Of a stretch of DNA of 24,791 bases, positions 12,873-21,429 are shown piece by piece. The stretch is from Dehalococcoidales bacterium (GTDB lineage: Bacteria; Chloroflexota; Dehalococcoidia; Dehalococcoidales; UBA2162): NCBI GenBank assembly GCA_030648675.1, contig JAUSGV010000165.1:1-24791 (forward strand). Direction: 5' to 3'. Made by a program: the position numbers and the translations under genes. Every line of letters begins with the position of its first letter. The stretch's first letter is position 1. Under the pieces are notes generated by a model, which saw nothing but the letters and a program-made list of their open reading frames with translations, made no database searches and was not told where the DNA came from.

Positions 12873-15134
12873 ATGCCGTCGGTCGCAAAGACTGTCGTAT
12901 GGTTTGAAGAGGTAACAAAGGGAGATATTGCTATGGTTGGCGGAAAGGGTGCCAACCTGGGCGAGATGACGAATGCGCGAATACCCGTACCCAACGGTTT
13001 TATCGTCACCTCTCAAACCTATTTTGATTTCCTTGACCGGACCAAGCTTACGGACCAGATCAGGGCAATGCTTCAGCCCCTAGATATCAACAACAGTAAG
13101 GCTTTGCAGCAAATTTCGGCGAAGGTCAAGCAGGTCATTCACGATGCTTCGATGCCGGAAGAAACCGCGCAGGCAATAAGAGAAGCCTATCGAAAGCTGG
13201 GCGATGGCCCCGTGGCCGTACGCTCCTCGGCAACCGCTGAAGATTTGCCGGACGCTTCGTTCGCCGGCCAGCAGAGTACGTTCCTCAATATCCAGGGGGA
13301 GGACGCGGTGGTACAGGCAGTTAAAGAGTGCTGGGCTTCACTTTTTGAAGCTCGTGCAATTTTTTACCGCGTGCAACAACATTTCGACCATTTCAAGGTT
13401 GGTATCGCCGTTCCGGTTCAAACAATGATCCAATCGACGGCTTCCGGTGTGATGTTCACCCTGGAGCCGGTGACCAGCGACCGCAGCAAAATCCTCATCG
13501 AGGCGATCTTTGGTCTTGGTGAAGCTATTGTCGGCGGTGAGGTTAAACCTGATTTTTACGTAATAGACAAAGCAAAAATGGCAATCAGCCTGAAAAAGGT
13601 AAGCCATCAGGACTGGCAATTGACCAGGAATCCGGATAACCGTAATTCAGATACTAATATCCATGCTCCTATCCCGCCTGAGAAAAGAGACCTGCAGAAG
13701 ATAACCGATGAAGATATACTCAAATTAGCTAAACTGGGGAAACAGATTGAAGAGCATTACAAGTTTCCGCAGGACATCGAATGGGCCAAGGAAGACGGTA
13801 AAATCTTTATTCTGCAAACACGTCCGATAACGACTATCAAGGAAAATGTTGAAGAAGGACCGGAAATTAGCGCACCGGTTATTTTAACCGGGAATCCTGC
13901 CAGCCCTGGCGTAGCTTCCGGACCGGTGCGGATATTAGTTGACGCTTCCGAAATTGACAAGATCAACGAAGGCGATATCCTGGTCGCCAGCATGACCACC
14001 CCTGATTTTGTACCGGCAATGAAGCGCGCCGTGGCTATTGTCACCGACAGGGGCGGCAGAACGGCACATGCCGCTATTGTAAGCCGCGAATTAGGGATTC
14101 CCTGCATTGTTGGTGCCGAAAAAGCTACCAAGATGTTTAAGGACGGGCAGATCATCACCGTCGACGGAACTCACGGAAAAATCTACGAAGGCAAAGTGAC
14201 CAGACGGGTTGAGACCTCCGGGGTAAGCAGTATCATCCGCGAAACGCTCAAAACGAAAACCAGGATTTATGTCAATTTGGCCCAGCCGGAATTGGCGGAA
14301 AAGGTGGCCGCGCACAATGTGGATGGCGTTGGATTGCTCCGTGCCGAGTTCATGATCGCGCATATCGGCGAACACCCGCGGTATATGATCGACCAGAACC
14401 GCAGCGCCGAGTTTGTCAGTAAGCTTGCCCAAGGTATCAGTATTTTCACGAAAGCTTTCAACCCCCGGCCTGTTGTCTACCGGACTAATGACCTCAAAAG
14501 CAACGAATACCGCAAACTTCACGGCGGCGAGAAGTACGAGAGGGATGAAGAAAACCCGATGCTCGGCTATAGAGGTGCTTCCCGATACATCGTCGATCTC
14601 GACGTATTCAAGCTGGAGCTTGAGGCGATAAAGAAAGTCCGCGAAACTTACAAGAACCTTAATATCATGATACCTTTCGTCAGGACAGTCAACGAATTGG
14701 CTCGCACCAAAGAGATAATCGAATCTTCCGGTTTAAAGCGCTCCGGCGATTTCAAGATTTGGATGATGGTGGAAGTACCGTCGAACATTTTCTTGATAGA
14801 GAAGTTCATTTCTGTCGGCATCGACGGTATATCGATCGGTTCGAACGACTTGACCCAGCTCATTCTCGGTGTCGACCGCGATAACGAAAGACTTCGTGAG
14901 GCGTTCGATGAACGGGACGAGGCGGTGATGGTGGCGCTTGAAAAAGCAGTAAAGACTGCCAGAAGTATGGGCATAACCTCGTCGATTTGCGGACAAGCCC
15001 CGTCGGTGTATCCGGAACTTACCGAAAAGCTCGTAGAATGGGGTATCACTTCCGTTTCGGTCAGCCCGGACATGATCGGAACGACCCGGGAAATAATCGC
15101 GAAAGCGGAACAGCGGTTGGGAATTAGACCGTAA
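12873..15134 (+). CDS. ppsA: Phosphoenolpyruvate synthase
   Basis: Converts pyruvate, ATP and water to phosphoenolpyruvate, AMP and phosphate; the gluconeogenic entry from pyruvate. 753 residues, near the family's 760-800. The N-terminal ATP-grasp domain has VGGKGANLGEM, VRSSATAEDLPDASFAGQQ and FILQTRPIT. The swivelling phosphohistidine domain holds His399 in GGRTAHAAIVSRELGIP. The C-terminal PEP/pyruvate barrel has GVGLLRAEFM, GYRGASRY, GSNDLTQLILGVDRD and catalytic Cys706 in SICGQAPS. GGAGGGG stands 5 bases before the ATG. The dNTP triphosphohydrolase starts on the base after its stop codon. Confidence 0.95.
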   Translation: MPSVAKTVVWFEEVTKGDIAMVGGKGANLGEMTNARIPVPNGFIVTSQTYFDFLDRTKLTDQIRAMLQPLDINNSKALQQISAKVKQVIHDASMPEETAQAIREAYRKLGDGPVAVRSSATAEDLPDASFAGQQSTFLNIQGEDAVVQAVKECWASLFEARAIFYRVQQHFDHFKVGIAVPVQTMIQSTASGVMFTLEPVTSDRSKILIEAIFGLGEAIVGGEVKPDFYVIDKAKMAISLKKVSHQDWQLTRNPDNRNSDTNIHAPIPPEKRDLQKITDEDILKLAKLGKQIEEHYKFPQDIEWAKEDGKIFILQTRPITTIKENVEEGPEISAPVILTGNPASPGVASGPVRILVDASEIDKINEGDILVASMTTPDFVPAMKRAVAIVTDRGGRTAHAAIVSRELGIPCIVGAEKATKMFKDGQIITVDGTHGKIYEGKVTRRVETSGVSSIIRETLKTKTRIYVNLAQPELAEKVAAHNVDGVGLLRAEFMIAHIGEHPRYMIDQNRSAEFVSKLAQGISIFTKAFNPRPVVYRTNDLKSNEYRKLHGGEKYERDEENPMLGYRGASRYIVDLDVFKLELEAIKKVRETYKNLNIMIPFVRTVNELARTKEIIESSGLKRSGDFKIWMMVEVPSNIFLIEKFISVGIDGISIGSNDLTQLILGVDRDNERLREAFDERDEAVMVALEKAVKTARSMGITSSICGQAPSVYPELTEKLVEWGITSVSVSPDMIGTTREIIAKAEQRLGIRP

Positions 15135-16178
15135 ATGGTCAAACGGCTGAATATTGATCAGCTGAATATCCGCCGAAAAAGTGAAGCACGAGAAGAAGGC
15201 CTTTCCCCGTTTGCGGTGAAAAGCCGGTTATCACAGGGGAGGGTCGTACCCGAAGAACCCTGTCCGATACGTACCGCGTTTCAACGTGACCGGGACCGGA
15301 TTATTCACACCAAAGCATTCCGTCGCCTCAAGCACAAAACGCAAGTTTTCATCGCTCCTCTGGGGGATCATTACGTCACGCGGCTGACTCATACTCTGGA
15401 AGTTTCGCAAATTGCCCGAACTATCGCGAGGGCGTTGAACCTGAACGAAGACCTGGTCGAAGCGGCTACCCTGGGGCACGATTTAGGACATACGCCCTTT
15501 GGGCATGCCGGCGAAGAGGTATTGAACGAGCTGTATCACCGGGGTTTCCATCACAATCTCCAAAGTTTGAGAATAGTTGATGTGTTGGAAAACGACGGTA
15601 TAGGCCTTAATCTAACCTGGGAAGTCAGAGACGGCATCGTAAATCATTCGAAATCCGGGTTGACCAGCCTGCAGCAGGACTGGGGAAAAGTCGGTACCGT
15701 TGAAGGCGAAGTGTGTCGTATCGCCGATGTCGTCGCTTATATCAACCATGACATCGGCGATGCGGTCAGGGCTGGGGTGATCAATGAAGGTGACTTGCCC
15801 GCGGATGCTGTCGACGTCCTGGGAGGCTCGAATTCAAGCCGCATCAACGCCATGGTCTGCGACATCATCGAGAATTCATGGGAGCGTCCGGCGATCGCTA
15901 TGAGCCCTTACATCCTGGCCGCTACCGATACGTTACGCAAATTCCTTTTCCAACGGGTATACCACCTTGCCCGGAAGGACGCGGAGACAGGCCGGGAGGT
16001 GGTGTGCCGGTTGTACGAATATTTCAAGGCGAACCAGGACAAATTACCGCGTGAATATCTTCTTCACAGCGAAGAAGCCGAACAGGGTGTGGTTGATTAT
16101 ATCGCCGGGATGACGGACCAGTTTGCTTTAAGATTGGCAGGGGAACTGAAACCCTTTTTCATCGCCCGTTCAACTTAG
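15135..16178 (+). CDS. dgt: dGTPase-like dNTP triphosphohydrolase (HD domain)
   Basis: Hydrolyses dGTP or other dNTPs to the nucleoside and triphosphate, adjusting nucleotide pools. 347 residues, the shorter class compared with about 500 in E. coli Dgt. N-terminal block RTAFQRDRDRIIHTKAFRRL with KHKTQVF is diagnostic. The HD metal site is His86 (RLTHTLEVSQ), His115-Asp116 (LGHDLGHTPFGH) and a distal aspartate in ADVVAYINHDIGDA. The ATG is immediately behind the ppsA stop with no gap, so translation is probably coupled. No ribosome site is seen outside the end of ppsA. About 100 bases separate it from dnaG. Confidence 0.9.
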   Translation: MVKRLNIDQLNIRRKSEAREEGLSPFAVKSRLSQGRVVPEEPCPIRTAFQRDRDRIIHTKAFRRLKHKTQVFIAPLGDHYVTRLTHTLEVSQIARTIARALNLNEDLVEAATLGHDLGHTPFGHAGEEVLNELYHRGFHHNLQSLRIVDVLENDGIGLNLTWEVRDGIVNHSKSGLTSLQQDWGKVGTVEGEVCRIADVVAYINHDIGDAVRAGVINEGDLPADAVDVLGGSNSSRINAMVCDIIENSWERPAIAMSPYILAATDTLRKFLFQRVYHLARKDAETGREVVCRLYEYFKANQDKLPREYLLHSEEAEQGVVDYIAGMTDQFALRLAGELKPFFIARST

Positions 16179-16252
16179 TTGATGCGGCCTTAAAGGCTAC
16201 CGAAGTTTCTCAGGATTATTATGTGGCCTCCGCACACAACGTGCTCCGCGAG

Positions 16253-16261
16253 TGGTATAAT
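16253..16261 (+). promoter_or_regulatory. Extended -10 promoter of dnaG-rpoD
   Basis: TGG-TATAAT (16253-16261), perfect extended -10 with no clear -35. It would give a leader of about 13 bases before the dnaG ATG and no ribosome site. The rest of the dgt-dnaG gap holds nothing recognisable. Confidence 0.5.
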
Positions 16262-16281
16262 TAGGGTTTGCCGATCAAATT

Positions 16282-18036
16282 ATGAGTGTCATCGATGAAG
16301 TCAAGCAGCGAACTGATATAGTCGCTGTTATAAGCCAATATACTGCCTTGCAGAAAGCTGGGCGGACTTTGCGCGCCCTGTGCCCGTTCCATAACGAAAA
16401 GACGCCGTCGTTTTTCGTTTACCCGGACCGGCAAAGCTGGCACTGCTTCGGTGCCTGCAGCACCGGCGGTGATGTTATTTCCTTCGTCATGAAAAAAGAA
16501 AACATGGATTTCGGGGAGGCACTGCGCCTCCTGGCCGAAAGAGCCGGGGTAGTTATTCCGACCCGGGTTGACAAAGATCCGGATAAGGACAAAAAAGAAC
16601 GGCTCTTCCTGGTCAATGAGGCGGCTGCCGGTTATTATCACAATGAGTTTCTTCAATCTTCAGCCGCAGAGAACGCCAGGCAATACGCGGCAAAGCGTGG
16701 CATAACACCTCAGACCATATCCGATTTTCAGCTAGGGTTTGCCCCGAATGGCTGGGGAATGCTTCTACAACATCTGCTGGACAAAGGATTTTCCGAACAA
16801 GAAATTCTTGATGCCGGACTGGCTGTAGCGTCGGATGACGGTAAAAAACATGATCGTTTCCGGGGTAAGTTGATGTTCCCGATAAGGGACGACCGGAAGC
16901 ACGTTACCGGTTTCGGGGCGAGAGTATTGGACGGTTCGCTGCCGAAGTACGTTAATTCTCCGCAAACCCCTGTTTTCGAGAAAAGCGGTACTCTTTACGG
17001 CATCGACCTGGCGGTATCGGCTATAAGAAAGCAAGACTTGGCTGTGATCGTCGAAGGATACATGGACGTCATCCTTGCCCATCAGGGTGGTTTTGCCAAT
17101 GTAATCGCTTCGATGGGAACAGCGATTACCGAAAAGCAGGTGAACGTTCTTAAAAAGTACACTGGCAATCTGGCGCTCGCCCTTGATGCCGACTCCGCCG
17201 GCGAAGAGGCGATGCTGCGCTGCGTTACTTTTGAAAACATTCTCGATTCCGAATTGAGAGTTATTCTTCTGCCCGAAGGGAAAGATCCTGATGAAGTTAT
17301 CATCGAAAATCCCGGCATGTGGAAAGAACTGGTAAGCAAAGCAATTCCGGTTCTGGACTATACTTTCAATACTGTCGCCGGTACGCCTCCGACGACAGCC
17401 CACGAAAAGACTGCGGTTGCACGGCGTCTTCTTCCGCTCATATCCGGGATAAAGGAGCCGGTCAGGCGTGGCCACTATTTTCAGAAACTCGCTCGTCTCA
17501 CCAGCACGTCTGAACGATCCCTGGAAGACGAGCTAACCAAGCTGCAAAGCGGCCGCAATGCGCCGTCAGGAAAACGGGAAACACAAATATCGCCGTCAAA
17601 GTCTTCGTTTAGCAATCCTCGGGAGGAATTCTGTCTTGCGTTGCTGATTCGATACCCCGAGCTTAAAGAGCAAATTGAGTGCGTTTTGCCTGAATATTTC
17701 GATACTAGTGAAAACCGGGAAATATTTCTTGCTCTCAAACAAGGTTGTTCCGATGTTGCTTCATTAAAGGACAAACTAGATGAGGCTGTGAGAGATTATG
17801 TTGATGGTATAGCCAGAATTAATATTCCCGAAGGTAGAATCGAGGAAAAATATAACGATTGTGTGTTGCGCCTTCGCAAGCGATTCCTCCAAAATATAGA
17901 AATGAAGAAGGCTGAGGTACTCCGGTCGGAAAGTGAAACGGGGGGCTCCGCTGCTGAATTGGCGAAGCAGGAAGAGCAGGGTATAGAAAACACGAGCAAG
18001 TTGCTGGAAGTCACCCAGAAAATCAGCAGAGGTTAA
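16282..18036 (+). CDS. dnaG: DNA primase
   Basis: Makes RNA primers for replication together with the replicative helicase. 584 residues, normal length. The N-terminal zinc-binding domain is Cys34-x2-His37 (LCPFHNEKTPSF) and Cys55-x3-Cys59 (WHCFGACSTGGD); most primases have C-x2-C here. The catalytic core includes RFRGKLMFPI, GFGARVL and YVNSPQTPVFEKS; the TOPRIM domain follows with acid EGYMDVILAH and LALDADSAGEEA. The last 150 residues form the helicase-binding domain. It lies 14 bases before rpoD, as in the macromolecular synthesis operon, but without rpsU in front. Confidence 0.95.
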   Translation: MSVIDEVKQRTDIVAVISQYTALQKAGRTLRALCPFHNEKTPSFFVYPDRQSWHCFGACSTGGDVISFVMKKENMDFGEALRLLAERAGVVIPTRVDKDPDKDKKERLFLVNEAAAGYYHNEFLQSSAAENARQYAAKRGITPQTISDFQLGFAPNGWGMLLQHLLDKGFSEQEILDAGLAVASDDGKKHDRFRGKLMFPIRDDRKHVTGFGARVLDGSLPKYVNSPQTPVFEKSGTLYGIDLAVSAIRKQDLAVIVEGYMDVILAHQGGFANVIASMGTAITEKQVNVLKKYTGNLALALDADSAGEEAMLRCVTFENILDSELRVILLPEGKDPDEVIIENPGMWKELVSKAIPVLDYTFNTVAGTPPTTAHEKTAVARRLLPLISGIKEPVRRGHYFQKLARLTSTSERSLEDELTKLQSGRNAPSGKRETQISPSKSSFSNPREEFCLALLIRYPELKEQIECVLPEYFDTSENREIFLALKQGCSDVASLKDKLDEAVRDYVDGIARINIPEGRIEEKYNDCVLRLRKRFLQNIEMKKAEVLRSESETGGSAAELAKQEEQGIENTSKLLEVTQKISRG

Positions 18037-18050
18037 GGACAGGGAGAAAG

Positions 18051-19484
18051 ATGGTACTGGATAATTACGAAAGAACGGATCAATTTTTACCGCTAGAGGA
18101 AGGCGAAGAAGAATTGCCTACCAGTGAAGAACTGGAAAACGAGCTTAAAACTGAAGAGCTGGAAGCAAAAGCCTTAGAGCCTCTCGAAGCGGAAGAACAG
18201 GAAGTCGCCGACGACCCTGTCAGATTGTACCTGCATGAAATTGGTAAGCGGCAGCTATTAACTGCCAAGGAAGAAAGGGTGCTGGCCCGGAAGATCGAAG
18301 CCGCAGCCTATATCAAAGGGATAGAACAAAGATACCTGCAAAGGTACGGCAAGCAGCCGACCGGCGCGGAAGTGATGCTGGCGATGCTCAAAGCGATCGG
18401 GCAGTCAGCGCCTATCATCAAGCTCTTGCAGGAGCACCTCGGGCTGACGAAGACGGACAACTTTAAAAAAGCTATCTGCGACCCCAAGCTGCTTGAAAGC
18501 ATAGAGGGGGTCAGCGACCAGCAGTTGCTGCAATCTATCGCCGAAAAGATCAATAAGCCTGTGCTCGATACTGCCCAACTGCTTGTCAGCCTGTCTTTGA
18601 GCTGCGAATTGTTGCCGTCCGAGGTTTTAAAGAGTATCGGTGACCGCGAAAAACTTACCGATATCGATAATATGCTGGCGAAGGAAACGCTGGTCGAGGC
18701 TATCCAGGCACACGAAAAACAGATCAAAACCTCACTTGAAAGTATCCAGCGTGAAGCGGACAAAGCCGCACGGCACTTAATCGAAGCAAACCTTCGTCTT
18801 GTCGTCAGTATCGCCAAGAAGCACGTCGGGCGCGGCATGTCGCTACTCGATCTTATCCAGGAAGGAAACATCGGCCTCATCCGGGCTGTTGAGAAATTCG
18901 ATCATCATCGGGGCTATAAATTCAGCACCTATGCTACCTGGTGGATAAGACAGGCCATTACCAGGGCGATCGCGGACCAGGCCAGGACCATACGGGTGCC
19001 TGTCCATATGATTGAGAGTATCAACAAGCTGCTCAGAGTCAGCCGGAGGCTGGCTCAGGAGTACGGCCGTGAGCCCAGCTCCAAGGAAATCGGGCAAAGC
19101 ATGGAGTTGCCCTTGCAGAAGGTCAGGGAAATCGTAAAGGTTGCACAATTACCCGTTTCTCTGGAAGCTCCGATCGGTGAAGAAGAGGATAGTCATCTCG
19201 GCGATTTTATCGAGGATCGGAATGCCTTACCGCCCGTTGATGCCGCGTCGAAGCAACTGCTCAAGGAACAGATCGACGATGTCCTTTCGCATTTAACTCC
19301 CCGCGAGAGGCGCGTGATTCAACTGCGGTTCGGCCTCGAGGACGGGCGCAGCCGTACCCTGGAAGAAGTAGGGCAGGAATTCAGCGTTACTCGGGAGCGT
19401 ATCCGGCAGATCGAAGCGAAGGCGTTGCGCAAATTGCGCCATCCCAGTCGCAGCCGTAAGCTGAAAGATTACCTGGAAGAATAA
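18051..19484 (+). CDS. rpoD: Primary sigma factor (sigma-70/RpoD)
   Basis: Housekeeping sigma subunit of RNA polymerase, 477 residues. An acidic N-terminus (about 1-60) is followed by region 1.2 (DDPVRLYLHEIGKRQLLTAKEE). Next is a helical non-conserved insert of about 130 residues (about 85-230), then regions 2.1-2.4 (ANLRLVVSIAKKHVGRGM, DLIQEGNIGLIRAVEKFD, YKFSTYATWWIRQAITRAI). Region 3 has IRVPVHMIE and region 4.2 has TLEEVGQEFSVTRERIRQIE before a final LKDYLEE. Regions 2.4 and 4.2 are canonical, in keeping with the TTGACA/TATAAT promoters seen in this window. AGGGAG precedes the ATG. It is closed by a strong terminator. Confidence 0.96.
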   Translation: MVLDNYERTDQFLPLEEGEEELPTSEELENELKTEELEAKALEPLEAEEQEVADDPVRLYLHEIGKRQLLTAKEERVLARKIEAAAYIKGIEQRYLQRYGKQPTGAEVMLAMLKAIGQSAPIIKLLQEHLGLTKTDNFKKAICDPKLLESIEGVSDQQLLQSIAEKINKPVLDTAQLLVSLSLSCELLPSEVLKSIGDREKLTDIDNMLAKETLVEAIQAHEKQIKTSLESIQREADKAARHLIEANLRLVVSIAKKHVGRGMSLLDLIQEGNIGLIRAVEKFDHHRGYKFSTYATWWIRQAITRAIADQARTIRVPVHMIESINKLLRVSRRLAQEYGREPSSKEIGQSMELPLQKVREIVKVAQLPVSLEAPIGEEEDSHLGDFIEDRNALPPVDAASKQLLKEQIDDVLSHLTPRERRVIQLRFGLEDGRSRTLEEVGQEFSVTRERIRQIEAKALRKLRHPSRSRKLKDYLEE

Positions 19485-19488
19485 GACA

Positions 19489-19518
19489 GAATACCGGCGC
19501 GACCCGGTATTCTTTTTT
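19489..19518 (+). terminator. Intrinsic terminator after rpoD
   Basis: Stem GAATACCGG (19489-19497) pairs perfectly with CCGGTATTC (19504-19512) around a six-base loop, followed by six T (19513-19518). It starts 4 bases after the rpoD stop. Confidence 0.9.
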
Positions 19519-19630
19519 GTACAGAGCGGCGAAATCCAGCCGCCGGAGTTGGCGTTTCTTGAGAACATCAGGTTCTATTCGTTGCTTTGGAATCTTGTCG
19601 TTTACTCTCAACCTTACCTATTCGATAGTG

Positions 19631-19636
19631 TATAAT
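19631..19636 (+). promoter_or_regulatory. -10 box of a probably leaderless aroK transcript
   Basis: Perfect TATAAT 7 bases before the aroK ATG (19644). No good -35 at 16-18 bases; no ribosome site before the ATG. The rpoD-aroK gap (19519-19630) otherwise shows nothing. Confidence 0.5.
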
Positions 19637-19643
19637 CTGTCAC

Positions 19644-20189
19644 ATGGAAGCGCAACCAGTTAAAACAAATATTGCCCTGATCGGGTTTATGGGCACGGGA
19701 AAAAGCTCTGTCGGCAGGACGCTGGCACGGCGGCTCGGCCGCAAGTTTATTGAGCTTGATGCCCTCATCGAGCAGAAAGCCGGGAAGTCTATTCCGGAGA
19801 TATTTCACCACGACGGGGAGATCGGATTTCGTGAGCTCGAGATTCAGACGATCAAGGGCATCGAAGCCGAGAAGAACGTCGTTATCGCCTGCGGGGGAGG
19901 AGTCGTTCTTAACAAGATAAATATCGACCGTCTAAAAGAGGGCGGTGTGATTATATACCTGAAAGCTTCGCCGAACGTTATTCTGAAGCGTACGTCCCGG
20001 GACAATCTGGTGCGGCCGCTGCTGAACGTTGAGGACCCGGTTTCGCGTATTCAAGAGCTATTGAAATTCCGGAAGCCTTTTTACGAGCGTGCGGCAGATA
20101 TAACGATTAACACGACGCGATTGAATGTCGACGGCGTAGTCGGGGAAATAATCGAAACACTTAAGGGAAATGAGAGTTTCCATATCTAA
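19644..20189 (+). CDS. aroK: Shikimate kinase
   Basis: Phosphorylates shikimate at the 3-hydroxyl with ATP, the fifth step of the shikimate pathway. 181 residues, the standard size. Walker A is GFMGTGKSSVG with Lys20; shikimate-binding residues are the aspartate in ELDALIEQ, the arginine in EIGFRELE and the CGGGVVLN glycine loop; the lid arginine lies in RDNLVRPLL. It starts the aromatic cluster after the rpoD terminator and overlaps aroA by 20 bases. The genes for the earlier steps (DAHP synthase, aroB, aroD, aroE) are not in the window. Confidence 0.94.
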   Translation: MEAQPVKTNIALIGFMGTGKSSVGRTLARRLGRKFIELDALIEQKAGKSIPEIFHHDGEIGFRELEIQTIKGIEAEKNVVIACGGGVVLNKINIDRLKEGGVIIYLKASPNVILKRTSRDNLVRPLLNVEDPVSRIQELLKFRKPFYERAADITINTTRLNVDGVVGEIIETLKGNESFHI

Positions 20190-21429
20190 AAGCCGCATCA
20201 GCGGCCGGATAACTGCCCCCTCATCGAAAAGCTACACCATAAGGGGGCTTTTTTGCGCCGCCATGGCAAGGGGGGAGAGCGAAATAGTCCGTGCCCTTGG
20301 TTCGGATGATACCGAAGCCGCCTTCGACGTTTTAAGCAAGATCGGGGTACGCATCGACCGAAAAAAAGATTCCTGGCGCGTTAGCGGCGGCGATTTCCAC
20401 GAACCGGAAACCGACTTATTCTGTCATGAGTCGGCTCTGACCATCAGATTTATGACGGCCATTGCTTCTGTAGTTCCCGGACGATGCCGTTTGACTGCTG
20501 CTCCTTCGCTTGCCCGCCGGCCGATAGAGCCCATGGTTGAGGCGTTGGTGCGGTTGGGCGTCGATTGCCATTATCAACCGCCGGTTGTGGTGGTTAACGG
20601 CACCGGGCATATCGGTAATACCACCAGTCTTGCCGGTAACGTCAGTTCCCAGTTTGTTTCGGCACTGTTGCTTATCTCTCCGTTCGCCGATAAAGGTATG
20701 ACGATTCGTATCACTACTCCCCTGGAATCGCAGTCGTTTGTTATAATGACGCTGGAATGCCTCAAGGTATTCGGCGTTGAGGTAGAAGCCTCTGACAACT
20801 TGCGGACATTCCGAACGGTCGGGGAGCATTACCGGCCGGCTAGATATCTGGTCGAAGGCGACTGGACGTCGGCATCGTATTTTCTTGCGCTCGGTGCTCT
20901 CGGCCGGGATATTACCGTGGACAATCTTAATCCGGAAAGTTTGCAAGGGGACAAATGCCTCACCGGGTTTTTGAAACAAATGGGGGCTGAAGTGACGATC
21001 AGCGGTAATTCGGTCCGGGTAAAGGGGACGAAACTAAAGTCAATTGATGCCGACCTTAATGAATGCATCGATTTGCTGCCGACAATGGCGGTTTTATGTG
21101 CTGCTGCGACAGGCGAGAGTCGGCTTACCGGTATTGCCCGGGCACGCCTCAAAGAATCGAACCGAATAGCTGCCGTTCGAGAAGGGCTGGAAAGAATGGA
21201 GATAAAAGTGGTGGAATCCGAAGAAAGCTTGACGATAACGGGCGGCAATCCGAAAGGCGCTGTGATCGATTCCAAAAACGACCATCGTATTGCCATGGCA
21301 TTCAGTGTTCTTGGCGTGCTCGCCGGCGGGACTACTATTGACCGGGCGGAGTGCGTCGGAAAAACATTCCCTGAATATTGGGAAGCTTTGCAAAGTATCG
21401 GGGGCGAGGTAAAACTAGATGAAAAATAG
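20170..21429 (+). CDS. aroA: 3-phosphoshikimate 1-carboxyvinyltransferase (EPSP synthase)
   Basis: Joins shikimate-3-phosphate and PEP to form EPSP. 419 residues, typical. Family signatures: SKSYTIRGLFCAAMARG near the N-terminus, SALTIRFMTAIAS, the ITAAPSL-type RLTAAPSLARRPIEPMVEAL, SSQFVSALLL, DLLPTMAVLCAAATG with the catalytic Asp, RLKESNRIAAVREGL, and NDHRIAMAFSVLG near the end. The start ATG lies inside the end of aroK, with AAGGG close before it; the first residues MRVSISKSRISG fit other AroA proteins. It overlaps aroC by 11 bases, so aroK-aroA-aroC are translationally coupled. Confidence 0.95.
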   Translation: MRVSISKSRISGRITAPSSKSYTIRGLFCAAMARGESEIVRALGSDDTEAAFDVLSKIGVRIDRKKDSWRVSGGDFHEPETDLFCHESALTIRFMTAIASVVPGRCRLTAAPSLARRPIEPMVEALVRLGVDCHYQPPVVVVNGTGHIGNTTSLAGNVSSQFVSALLLISPFADKGMTIRITTPLESQSFVIMTLECLKVFGVEVEASDNLRTFRTVGEHYRPARYLVEGDWTSASYFLALGALGRDITVDNLNPESLQGDKCLTGFLKQMGAEVTISGNSVRVKGTKLKSIDADLNECIDLLPTMAVLCAAATGESRLTGIARARLKESNRIAAVREGLERMEIKVVESEESLTITGGNPKGAVIDSKNDHRIAMAFSVLGVLAGGTTIDRAECVGKTFPEYWEALQSIGGEVKLDEK

